A program made the position numbers and the translations under genes. A stretch of DNA of 64,000 nucleotides, from positions 496,001 to 560,000 of the forward strand of contig NZ_CP021247.1 of NCBI RefSeq assembly GCF_017309955.1, in the 5' to 3' direction. Each line of letters starts with the position of its first letter. Position 1 is the stretch's first letter. A model generated the notes under the pieces. The model had not been told where the DNA came from and did no database searches. It saw only the letters and a program-made list of their open reading frames with translations. This stretch comes from Novosphingobium sp. KA1. GTDB taxonomy: Bacteria; Pseudomonadota; Alphaproteobacteria; Sphingomonadales; Sphingomonadaceae. Of this stretch, positions 44,145 through 51,451 are shown in pieces.

Positions 44145-44705
44145 TTAGTCTTCCTGTTCCTCGACGATCTCGTCGGCCCCGCTGACGTCCAGCGGGCGGG
44201 TTGCGGCGATCAGCTTGTCGGTGAGGACGAGCCTTGCGGAATGAATGATGTCCAGCCCGAACGTGACCCGGCCGGACTTCTTGTCGTCGACCGTGACCTG
44301 GTCGCCGTCGATGCCGACGAGTTCGCCGGTCAGTCCCTTGCGGTTGCCGTCGACCGGCGCGGTCAGGTTCACCTTGACCTCGTGACCGGCCCAGTTGGCA
44401 TAGTCCTTCGGGCGGGTCAGCGGACGGTCGATGCCCGGCGAGCTGACTTCGAGACGGTAGGCTTCCTCGATCAGCACGTCGCCGGCTTCTTCAAGCGCGT
44501 CCATGCGATCGGAAATGCGGTGCGAGAGCTTCACGCAATCCTCGATCACCAGCTGGCCCGTTGCCGGGTTCTCCGCCATGATCTGCAGCGCGATCTCGTC
44601 GTCGCCCACTTCGCTCTTGCCGAACACACGCACGCGCACGAGATCGAAGCCGAGGGCGGTAACCTCCGGTTCGATGACTTCAATAAGGCGTGCGATGTCG
44701 GCCAA
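44145..44705 (-). CDS. rimP: Ribosome maturation factor RimP
   Basis: 186 residues using a TTG start at 44705 (LADIARLIEVIEPEVTALGFDLVRVRV), which matches the family opening; a further ATG at 44807 adds 34 unrelated residues. 'DCVKLSHRISDRMDALE....YRLEVSSPGIDRPLTRPKDY' is the RimP signature. It acts in late 30S assembly. It is the first gene of the operon with nusA, ylxR and infB. The acidic C-terminus (VEEQED) is common in alphaproteobacteria. Confidence 0.93.
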   Translation of the reverse strand: MADIARLIEVIEPEVTALGFDLVRVRVFGKSEVGDDEIALQIMAENPATGQLVIEDCVKLSHRISDRMDALEEAGDVLIEEAYRLEVSSPGIDRPLTRPKDYANWAGHEVKVNLTAPVDGNRKGLTGELVGIDGDQVTVDDKKSGRVTFGLDIIHSARLVLTDKLIAATRPLDVSGADEIVEEQED

Positions 44706-45208
44706 GCCGTATTCTCCGAATCGATTCGTTGCTGTGAAACCGGCCACCGGGGCAACGCAGTTTCGCGCCGGCCCCTTCCGGCGCCAGCCCGAACCTTGTT
44801 TCACCAATGTCGGGATGAGGCGCAGATAAGCGCATTACCGGAAAAACGCAAGAGCGAGAGTCGCAGCCGCGGCGATGCGGGCACAAGGGCACACGAACCG
44901 CCGTAAACGGCACCGACCCGCCGCCTTGGCGACCTCCCGTCAGGACACACGCCGGGAAGTCAGCCGGTTCCTCCACCTTGGCGAAAAGACCCGAGGGTCG
45001 CGTTCGGGCTCGCCAGGAGAGCGACGGATCGGTGCCGCCAACCCGCCACCAGGGTGGCGAGCGCACCTCACAGGACAATGCAGGCCGGGCGGGATCGTGT
45101 GTGGGGGTGGGGCCCACCCGGCCTGCGTCCGGCGACGGAGGGAGGTGTCGCCGAACCACGTCATTCTTCTTGCCGGCGCGGGCATGATTGCCCCGCGCCC
45201 CGCAGGCG
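44706..45208. other. Non-coding, hairpin-rich stretch upstream of rimP
   Basis: No gene can be supported here; frames are shadows. On the minus strand several stems are visible: ggcga..tcgcc (about 44980-45016), cttcccg/cgggagg (about 44936-44962) and gccgt-tta-cggc (about 44900-44912). On either strand gcaggccgggcggg/cccacccggcctgc (about 45079-45125) also pairs. The region probably holds the promoter and leader of rimP-nusA-infB, perhaps with RNA-based control. Confidence 0.5.
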
Positions 45209-45613
45209 CTACCCCGCGCCTGCCAACAGACCTGCCTGGCGCATGCTGGCAACGCTGCGCCCGCCGATCACGAGATGGTCGAACAGATCAAGGTCCACCG
45301 CCCGGCATACCGCGGCGATCTGGCGCGTGGCGACGACATCGGCCCGGCTCGGCCGATGACTGCCGGAGGGATGGTTGTGCGCCAGCACGATGCCCGCCGC
45401 GTCACAGGCCAGCGCCCGCTGGACCAGCATCCGGTAGCTGCTGCCGATCGAGGCGACGCCGCCGGCGACGCACACCGCCTCGCCGATCAGCCGCCCGGCG
45501 TGGTCGAACGGCAACTCCACCAGCACTTCCCGGCCAAGCCGGCCAAGCCGGACTACCAGCGTTTCGAGTAACCGGCTCGAGAGCGGACGGATCCGGCAGT
45601 ATCCCGGGACCAA
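45209..45613 (-). CDS. Stand-alone JAB/MPN (RadC-type) protein
   Basis: About 134 residues using a TTG at 45613; the start is uncertain because no ATG suits. 'AGIVLAHNHPSGSHRPSRAD' is the MPN+/JAMM zinc motif of RadC proteins (HxHPSG...PS..D), and 'VLVELPFDHAGRLIGEAV' is the preceding strand pair. It lacks the N-terminal helix-hairpin-helix domain of full RadC, so it is the catalytic domain alone. RadC's function is unresolved despite its name. Its start overlaps the membrane protein gene. Confidence 0.72.
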   Translation of the reverse strand: MVPGYCRIRPLSSRLLETLVVRLGRLGREVLVELPFDHAGRLIGEAVCVAGGVASIGSSYRMLVQRALACDAAGIVLAHNHPSGSHRPSRADVVATRQIAAVCRAVDLDLFDHLVIGGRSVASMRQAGLLAGAG

Positions 45614-46056
45614 GTCTGCCAGGAACGATCGCTGCCATCCCGCCGCATCCGGCGCATATGCATCAGCGTCCCCGCCAGCAGCACCGCAAGCGCCAGCCCC
45701 GTCGGCGTACTGCGCATCACGGCATAGACCACCGGCGGGATGCCGATGTCCGCCCACCGTGCGAAATGCGCGCTGAGGCTCAGCAATTGCAGCGAAGTTG
45801 CCCATAACGGCCAGATCCTCATCGCGTGAAGCGCCAGCATGCCGAAACCGATGGTCCCCACCAGGTCCGTCAGGAGCGACAGGGGGTCCACGGTCCGGAA
45901 GCCGCTGGGAAGGAAGATCTCGGCGGTAGCCTCGAACCCGACCATCGCAAGGATGACCACGGCGCCCCAGCGTTCGGGAGCCCCACCCTTCCACAGCGCC
46001 AATGCCAGCGAAACGACCAGGAGCAGGAAAAAAACCAATTGTTCCGAATTGATCAC
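45553..46056 (-). CDS. Hypothetical membrane protein
   Basis: 167 residues from the GTG at 46056. About four hydrophobic segments (residues ~6-24, 33-52, 60-85, 107-125) are followed by a basic tail. No family is recognised. It overlaps the RadC-type gene start and follows the coiled-coil gene by 20 bases, so it is probably in the same transcript. The role is unknown. Confidence 0.65.
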   Translation of the reverse strand: MINSEQLVFFLLLVVSLALALWKGGAPERWGAVVILAMVGFEATAEIFLPSGFRTVDPLSLLTDLVGTIGFGMLALHAMRIWPLWATSLQLLSLSAHFARWADIGIPPVVYAVMRSTPTGLALAVLLAGTLMHMRRMRRDGSDRSWQTWSRDTAGSVRSRAGYSKRW

Positions 46057-46076
46057 ACCAGCCCCTTCGCCATCGA

Positions 46077-46415
46077 TCAGGCGGCGGTTGCCACCACCGC
46101 GCCGATCTCTTCCGCAGTCATCTCCGCGAGACGCGCTTCATCGGGGCAGCGGATCGGAATGTCCATGGTTTCCGCGATCTTCGAGAGGTCGCGGTGCGCG
46201 CGCACCAGTTCGAGACGGGCATCCATCAGGCTCTGCTGCAGCCGGGCAACGCGCGCCATCGGCTGCTGACCAAGCCGGGCCGCCTCCTCGGTGACGATAC
46301 GCGCCCGGGCGATCTCGGCAAAAAGCTCGCTCGACTTGGCGAGCAGTTCGTCCATGTCGTTCTCGACCGAGCGAATGGTGCGTGCGATGCGCATGCCTGC
46401 GATTTCCGGTGTCAT
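46077..46415 (-). CDS. Hypothetical coiled-coil protein
   Basis: A 112-residue helical protein ('RTIRSVENDMDELLAKSSELFAEIARARIVTEEAARLGQQPMARVARLQQSLMDARLELVRAHRDLSKIAETM') with a C-terminal 'CPDEARLAE' stretch. There is no signal peptide or membrane segment. I do not recognise the family. It sits between a LuxR-type regulator and a membrane protein on the same strand, 87 bases from the former. Confidence 0.7.
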   Translation of the reverse strand: MTPEIAGMRIARTIRSVENDMDELLAKSSELFAEIARARIVTEEAARLGQQPMARVARLQQSLMDARLELVRAHRDLSKIAETMDIPIRCPDEARLAEMTAEEIGAVVATAA

Positions 46416-46502
46416 GCCTCTAACCCCTATCTGCGCCGTGGCGCCGGTTCCCGTGACGGAGGCATCGGCGGCGGCCAGGCACGAGGGTAAGGGCAGACGC
46501 CG

Positions 46503-47027
46503 CTAGATCAGCCGCCCCAGGACATCGGCGATCGACAGCGTTGCCGCCAGCGTCACCGCCATCATCAGGGCCAGCACGATTACCGCGACGATGCGCCCGG
46601 CCCGGCCGAACTTCGCATCGAAAGCCTCCAGACCCGCCAGTTCGATCGTCGGGGCTCCGTACCAGTCCGGATGCCGCTCCATCGGGCGGGCATCGGAGAG
46701 AACGAAGACCGGATCGACCGGCAAGTCCTGATCCGCTTCATCCGGCAGCGCGGGGCCGGCGTCGACACGGGAAAAATCACATAGGGGTTTGCCACATAGC
46801 TCGACCAGCTGGGCATAGAGGCGCGCGGTATCCTTGCGGTTGACCGTCCCCCACTTGTCGCGCACGGCGCCGATCCGCTGATCCACGGTGTTGGGCGCGA
46901 TCGCCAGTTCACGGGCGATTTCCTTGGTGGTGCGGTGCATGACCAGCAGGTCCAGCACCTCGACCTGCTTGTCGGTGAGGCTGCCCAGCATGGCCTTGCC
47001 TTCCGCAATGTCGGTCACGTCGTCCAC
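46503..47027 (-). CDS. Membrane-tethered LuxR-type HTH regulator
   Basis: A 174-residue protein. Residues ~13-70 form a LuxR/GerE helix-turn-helix ('SLTDKQVEVLDLLVMHRTTKEIARELAIAPNTVDQRIGAVRDKWG'). There is no receiver or ligand-binding domain; an acidic linker follows. The C-terminus has a single transmembrane segment ('IVAVIVLALMMAVTLAATLSIADVL'). Such a layout suggests a transcription factor held at the membrane. It is first of a possible minus-strand operon with the coiled-coil, membrane and JAB genes. Confidence 0.82.
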   Translation of the reverse strand: MDDVTDIAEGKAMLGSLTDKQVEVLDLLVMHRTTKEIARELAIAPNTVDQRIGAVRDKWGTVNRKDTARLYAQLVELCGKPLCDFSRVDAGPALPDEADQDLPVDPVFVLSDARPMERHPDWYGAPTIELAGLEAFDAKFGRAGRIVAVIVLALMMAVTLAATLSIADVLGRLI

Positions 47028-47196
47028 ACTGCCCTCAATCGGTGCATCCCAGGGTCCATGCCTGCCGGGGTACTATACCAGAACACCACCCTATACGGGC
47101 AGTCCCTTAAAGAAAATATCTTCAGGAAATCAGTCGCCGGATGCCCGGCTTTCCCAAGTCCACCCTGAAAAACCCCATACGGGTTCACCGGGCCCC

Positions 47197-48342
47197 TTAA
47201 ACCGATTCGGGGTCCGAAAGCGAATCCCGCCGTCCCGCGGCCGAAGACGGCGCCACAATCGTATCGGCGGAAAGGCGATGCCGCTTGATCGCATGGCGCA
47301 ACTGGTCGTAACTCAATCCCAGCGCCGCCGCCGCCCGCCGCTGGTTCCAGCGATGCCCCTCCAGCGCCTCGACCAGCAGCGCCCGCTCGTAAGCCTCGAC
47401 CGCCCCGCGCAAGTCGCGCCCGGCACGGGGCGGACCTGCCGAAACCGGCGCAGATGCCGCCGCAGGCGAAACAGACACATCGGCGAGCGGCGATACGCGC
47501 ACTGGAACTGGAACAGCCCCCTGCCCTGGCACCGGCCCCGGCACCGGCACTGGCACCGGCTCGGCCCGCCAGGGGTAATCGAACGGGTCGAAGACGATTC
47601 GCGCGATCGGCTCCTCCTCCAGCCCCCAGCGGTAGACCGCCCGCTCCACCACATTGCGCAGTTCACGCACGTTGCCGGGCCAGCGATGCGCCTCCAGCGC
47701 CGCCATCGCCTCGGCCGCGAAGCCCGGCCAGCGATCCCACTCCAGCTCGCTGGCCATGCGGCGGCCATAGTAGTCGGCCAGTTCGAACACGTCCCCCTCG
47801 CGCGCGCGCAGCGGCGGCAGGTTGATGACCTCGAAGCTGAGCCGGTCGAGCAGGTCGGCGCGGAAGGTGCCTTCCTCCACCATGCGCGGCAGGTCGGCAT
47901 TGGTGGCACCGACGATGCGCACATCGACCTGCACCGGCCGCGAGGCGCCGATCCGCGCGACCTCGCCATATTCGATGGCGCGCAGCAGTCGCTCCTGCGC
48001 CGCCATCGACAGGGTGCCGAGTTCGTCGAGGAACAGGGTGCCGCGATCGGCCTCCTCGAAGCGCCCTGCCCGCGCCCGCACCGCGCCGGTGAAGGCCCCC
48101 GCCTCGTGCCCGAACAGTTCCGCCTCGATCAGCGTCTCGGGCAGCGCCGCGCAGTTGAGCGTGACCAGCGGCTCCCCCCAGCGCGGCGAGAGGTGGTGGA
48201 GGCGCTGGGCGATCAGTTCCTTGCCGGTCCCCCGCTCGCCGATCACCAGCACCGGACGGCGCACGGCCGCGGCACGGCTCGCCCGCTCGACCGCGTCGAG
48301 GAAGGCAGAGGACTGGCCAATGAACTGGACTTCGCGCTCCAT
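47197..48342 (-). CDS. pspF: Phage-shock operon activator PspF (sigma-54 dependent)
   Basis: 381 residues from the ATG at 48342. The AAA+ domain has GERGTGKE (Walker A), GAFTGA for sigma-54 contact, and 'FLDELGTLS' (Walker B). A Fis-type DNA-binding domain ends the protein ('WNQRRAAAALGLSYDQLRHAIKRH'). It has no receiver domain, as in E. coli PspF, where PspA inhibits it directly. Between the domains lies an unusual linker rich in Val-Pro repeats (about residues 258-310). It is divergent to the psp genes and a sigma-54 promoter lies on their side. Confidence 0.93.
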   Translation of the reverse strand: MEREVQFIGQSSAFLDAVERASRAAAVRRPVLVIGERGTGKELIAQRLHHLSPRWGEPLVTLNCAALPETLIEAELFGHEAGAFTGAVRARAGRFEEADRGTLFLDELGTLSMAAQERLLRAIEYGEVARIGASRPVQVDVRIVGATNADLPRMVEEGTFRADLLDRLSFEVINLPPLRAREGDVFELADYYGRRMASELEWDRWPGFAAEAMAALEAHRWPGNVRELRNVVERAVYRWGLEEEPIARIVFDPFDYPWRAEPVPVPVPGPVPGQGAVPVPVRVSPLADVSVSPAAASAPVSAGPPRAGRDLRGAVEAYERALLVEALEGHRWNQRRAAAALGLSYDQLRHAIKRHRLSADTIVAPSSAAGRRDSLSDPESV

Positions 48343-48442
48343 TCCCAAATGTTAGCAAAATTTCCCATTCATTGGCAATTCATATTTCCGCCCTCGCCAA
48401 GACAAGACACTGAAATCACGCAATTCCGCCATTTCCGCAATT

Positions 48443-48457
48443 TGGCACACCCCTTGC
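48443..48457 (+). promoter_or_regulatory. Sigma-54 promoter of the psp operon
   Basis: tggcacaccccttgc matches the -24/-12 consensus (TGGCAC-n5-TTGC), with the GG and GC dinucleotides 10 bases apart, as required. It faces the small membrane protein, pspA and pspC, and divergent pspF encodes the activator. Start of transcription would be about 48469. Confidence 0.87.
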
Positions 48458-48503
48458 GAAGCATGGGACAATCTCACCTGATCCCAATCGAAGGACCGAT
48501 GCC

Positions 48504-48692
48504 ATGCCGTTCCATGAAGCTCCCGCAGCCAGCCGTGACGCCGCCCGCGCCCCGGCGCGCAGCAAGCTCGACTGGGCGATCCTCATCAGCATCCTGGCCA
48601 TGGGTTCGCTCAACCTCGTGGCCATGAGCGACCAGTTCGCCACCAAGGCCCATGCGGCGGCCCCGGTGTGCATGGGGAGCCACCTGCAATGA
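48504..48692 (+). CDS. Small membrane protein, first gene of psp operon
   Basis: 62 residues with an Ala/Arg-rich N-terminus and one transmembrane helix (about residues 24-42, WAILISILAMGSLNLVAM), then a short Cys-containing tail. I do not recognise the family. It lies 35 bases downstream of the expected sigma-54 start and is the leader gene of the psp operon. Its stop (48690-48692) overlaps an ATG at 48689 that opens a frame continuous with pspA. Confidence 0.75.
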   Translation: MPFHEAPAASRDAARAPARSKLDWAILISILAMGSLNLVAMSDQFATKAHAAAPVCMGSHLQ

Positions 48693-48892
48693 GCAGGCTC
48701 GACGCGGAGATCGAAATTCTCCAGACTTCGGGGCAAGCCGCCGGCAGCGCCCGGGACGGCCGCGCCCGCCCTTTCGATCCGAGCCAGCTCGGTTTCGAGA
48801 GCCGGACGCGGACACGCGGCAACCACGGAACCACGGACTTCAAGGCTTCGGGCATCCATAATTCGGGCTTCGGCACCAAAGGAACAACCACG

Positions 48893-49600
48893 ATGGGTAT
48901 CTTCTCCCGCACCCGCGACATCATCGCCGCCAACTTCAACGACATGCTCGACAAGGCCGAAGACCCGGCCAAGATGATCCGCCTGATCATCCTCGAGATG
49001 GAAGAGACGCTGGTCGAGGTGCGCACCAGCAGCGCGCGGACCATCGCCGACCAGAAGGAACTGCGCCGCCACGTCGGCAAGCTCGACCGGCTCCAGGCCG
49101 ACTGGGGCGACAAGGCCCAGCTCGCGCTCAGCAAGGACCGCGAGGATCTTGCCCGCGCCGCCCTGCTCGAACGCAAGAAGGCCGCCGACATGGCCGAGCA
49201 GCTCAATGCCGAGATCCTCGTGCTCGACGATGCCCTGCGCGCCTACGAGGCCGACATCGAGAAGCTGCAGAGCCGCCTGCGCGAAGCCCGCAGCCGCCAG
49301 TCCTCGATCGCCGCGCGCTTGCAGAGCGCCGAGAATCGCGTCAAACTGCGCACCTTGCTGTCGAGCGAGCGCGTGGACGAGGCGCTGGTGCGTTTCGAAC
49401 AGCTCGAACGCCGTGTCGACTATGCGGAAGGCCGTGCCGAGGCGATGAGCCTGGCCGACAAGCGCCAGCCGACGCTCGCCGAAGAGATCGCCGCACTCGC
49501 CGATGGCGACACGATCGACGCCGAACTGGCCGAGATGAAGCGCGCGATGGGCACGCCTGCCGCCAGCGCTCCTGCCAAGCCGGACGGCGATCCGTTCTGA
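48893..49600 (+). CDS. pspA: Phage shock protein A
   Basis: 235 residues from the ATG at 48893 (MGIFSRTRDIIAANFNDMLDKAEDPAKMIRL). This is the PspA/ESCRT-III helical hairpin: membrane-binding amphipathic helix, then long coiled coil (AEQLNAEILVLDD..., LQSRLREARSRQSS), ending near 'MKRAMG'. PspA binds stressed membranes and inhibits PspF. An ATG at 48689 in the same frame would add 68 residues with no homology I can see; the ggaac site before 48893 favours the shorter form. Confidence 0.95.
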   Translation: MGIFSRTRDIIAANFNDMLDKAEDPAKMIRLIILEMEETLVEVRTSSARTIADQKELRRHVGKLDRLQADWGDKAQLALSKDREDLARAALLERKKAADMAEQLNAEILVLDDALRAYEADIEKLQSRLREARSRQSSIAARLQSAENRVKLRTLLSSERVDEALVRFEQLERRVDYAEGRAEAMSLADKRQPTLAEEIAALADGDTIDAELAEMKRAMGTPAASAPAKPDGDPF

Positions 49601-49731
49601 TCCTGCCGGCGCGCGCCTGGCCTCCCGGCATGCGCGCGCCGCCCGGCCCCCTCAAGCAGGGGTGTGACCGGGCCAGTAACCGGGAGCCGAGGCCCTTTGC
49701 CTCCCAGCGTTTCAGGGGAAGGAAACCAGCA

Positions 49732-50172
49732 GTGTCACGCGGACAATTCTATCTCGACAAGTCGAACGGCAAGATCAAGGGCGTCTGCGCGGGGATCGCC
49801 GACTATACCGGGATCGACGCCTTGTGGGTGCGCCTTGCGGCAGTCCTGCTGACGTGTTTCGGCCTCGCGGGCTTCACCATCTTTGCCTACATCATGATCG
49901 CCTGGCTGGCGGACGACAAGCCGATGTACCTCTATTCCGAAGAGGAGGAGGACCGCCTGCTGCGCCGCATGGAACAGCGCCGGGTGCGCCGCAGCCGCGG
50001 CCTTGATCGGGGCCTCGGCCTTGGCGGTTTCGCCATGACCCGCGAAAGCGCCCGCTCTGGCCGCCTGCGCTCGGACATCTCGGACATCGACCGCCGCGTC
50101 GCCGAGATGGAGGAACACTACAAGACCAGCAGCACCTCGCGCCTCGCCGCCGAAATCGACAGCCTGCGCTGA
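49732..50172 (+). CDS. pspC: Phage shock protein C
   Basis: 146 residues from a GTG at 49732, with ggaagga as ribosome site. 'FYLDKSNGKIKGVCAGIADYTGIDALWVRLAAVLLTCFGL' is the PspC domain, with a transmembrane segment at about residues 34-58. A C-terminal helical part contains 'DISDIDRRVAEMEEHY'. PspC senses envelope stress together with PspB and releases PspA from PspF. The longer upstream frame is a shadow. Confidence 0.93.
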   Translation: MSRGQFYLDKSNGKIKGVCAGIADYTGIDALWVRLAAVLLTCFGLAGFTIFAYIMIAWLADDKPMYLYSEEEEDRLLRRMEQRRVRRSRGLDRGLGLGGFAMTRESARSGRLRSDISDIDRRVAEMEEHYKTSSTSRLAAEIDSLR

Positions 50173-50205
50173 TCCGCCCCCTGACGGCAAGAGAGATACA
50201 GGACC

Positions 50206-50505
50206 ATGGACAACCACACGATCGCGCTGCTCATTCCGCTGGCGCCGTTCATCATCGGCGGTTTCGCGATCTGGACCCGCCACCAGCGCAAGATGGCGGA
50301 ACTGCAGGTCGAGGCGACCGCCGAAAAGGCCGCGCAATACGCCTCGAACGCCCGCGAACTGGAAGAGCGCGTGCGCGTGCTCGAACGCATCGTCACCGAT
50401 GGCGGCTACAACACCGCGCTCCAGATCGAGGCCCTTCGCGACACACGGATGGGCGATCAGCGCGCCGCGGATACCGGCACGACGGAAAAGGAAACCCGCC
50501 AGTGA
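50206..50505 (+). CDS. PspB-like membrane/coiled-coil protein 1
   Basis: 99 residues: an N-terminal transmembrane helix (about 7-22, ALLIPLAPFIIGGFAIW), then a coiled coil 'AEKAAQYASNARELEERVRVLERIVTDGGYNTALQIEALRD'. The 'LE.R...LE.I..D' heptad resembles PspB ('RERIQALESIL'). E. coli PspB is a 74-residue inner-membrane partner of PspC. It is the first of four consecutive similar genes and starts 33 bases after pspC. The paralogue reading is from motif comparison. Confidence 0.83.
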   Translation: MDNHTIALLIPLAPFIIGGFAIWTRHQRKMAELQVEATAEKAAQYASNARELEERVRVLERIVTDGGYNTALQIEALRDTRMGDQRAADTGTTEKETRQ

Positions 50506-50792
50506 GCTTCGGGGACTTCATGGGCCTGGCCGCCGTCATGGGCGCGATGATCGCCATCGCCGCGATCCTTGCCGGGGTCTACAAGCGCCGCCTCGCCTTC
50601 CTGGAGCGCAAGCTGGAACTGACCGCCGGCATCACCGCCCGGAACGCTGCCGAAAAGGCCGCGCAATACGCCACCCACAATGCCGAAATCGAGAGCCGCC
50701 TGCGCGCCCTCGAAACCATCGTCACCGATGGCGCCTGGGACACCGCGCGCCAGATCGAAACGCTGCGCGACCACGAACCGCGCGCGAACTGA
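50502..50792 (+). CDS. PspB-like membrane/coiled-coil protein 2
   Basis: 96 residues from a GTG at 50502 that overlaps the previous stop. It has an N-terminal hydrophobic helix (about 5-25) and the same AEKAAQYA-n-LRALETIVTD-n-ARQIETLRD core as its neighbour. The near-identical spacing argues for duplication. Translational coupling suggests fixed stoichiometry with protein 1. Function is presumed to be Psp membrane-stress sensing. Confidence 0.8.
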   Translation: MSFGDFMGLAAVMGAMIAIAAILAGVYKRRLAFLERKLELTAGITARNAAEKAAQYATHNAEIESRLRALETIVTDGAWDTARQIETLRDHEPRAN

Positions 50793-50812
50793 CCACAGGG
50801 GAATTTTCAAAC

Positions 50813-51163
50813 ATGGCACTCGATTTTGTCGTGATCGAAGCGCTCGCGCCCGTCATCATCTCGGCGACCGCGGTGGCGACGCTGGGCTGGGTGGTCAACA
50901 ACTGGCTGCGCATGCGCAATGGCTATCCGCTGGAAAATTCCTGGGGCAAGTCGGTCTATCCCAGGGACAACAACGAGGCCCAGGCCCGCGTGCAACTGCT
51001 CACCCAGGAGAATGCCCAGCTGCGCGCCGAAGTGGGTTCGATCAAGGACCGCCTCGCCAGCGTCGAGCGGATTGTCACCGACCAGGGTTATGATGTAGCC
51101 CGCCAGATCGAAGGCCTGCGGGAAGCCCGACTTGAGGCCCGTCAAGAGGTTACCAAGCAATGA
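50813..51163 (+). CDS. PspB-like membrane/coiled-coil protein 3
   Basis: 116 residues. A hydrophobic helix (about 5-30, 'VIEALAPVIISATAVATLGWVV') is followed by an insert of about 30 residues ('PLENSWGKSVYPRDNN') and a coiled coil ending 'RLASVERIVTDQGYDVARQIEGLREARLEARQ'. The shared VERIVTDxGYDxARQIE motif ties it to proteins 1, 2 and 4. It is the longest of the four. Its stop overlaps the ATG of protein 4. Confidence 0.8.
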   Translation: MALDFVVIEALAPVIISATAVATLGWVVNNWLRMRNGYPLENSWGKSVYPRDNNEAQARVQLLTQENAQLRAEVGSIKDRLASVERIVTDQGYDVARQIEGLREARLEARQEVTKQ

Positions 51164-51399
51164 GCTTCTGGACTGCCGTTGTCGTCATGTTCGCCATCGC
51201 CAGCGGCGTCTGGCTGCGGGCCCAGAAGCTGCGCGGCGAGAAGCCGGGCTTCGGCGGCGAAGACCATGGCCAGCGCGAACACGAACTCGAAGCCGAAGTC
51301 GAAAACCTGCGCAAGCGCATCGCCGTGCTCGAACGCATCGCCACCGATGACAAGCGCGGCTCCGACCTCGCCCGCCAGATCGAGGCGCTCCGGGATTGA
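51160..51399 (+). CDS. PspB-like membrane/coiled-coil protein 4
   Basis: 79 residues, the closest in size to E. coli PspB (74). A hydrophobic helix (about 3-18, FWTAVVVMFAIASGVW) is followed by 'LEAEVENLRKRIAVLERIATDDKRGSDLARQIEALRD'. The start overlaps the previous stop (ATGA). The gene ends at a 16-bp direct duplication (gaggcgctccgggatt twice) that straddles its stop. It is the last gene of the psp operon; no strong terminator was found after it. Confidence 0.82.
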   Translation: MSFWTAVVVMFAIASGVWLRAQKLRGEKPGFGGEDHGQREHELEAEVENLRKRIAVLERIATDDKRGSDLARQIEALRD

Positions 51400-51451
51400 G
51401 GCGCTCCGGGATTGAGGAAAGTCCGCCCGCAAGCGCATTTCCAAACGCCTC

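Noticed and set aside
51384..51418. 16-bp duplication at the stop of the fourth PspB-like gene
   Set aside because: It does not alter the coding part and shows no other sign of function; noted only in that gene's entry.
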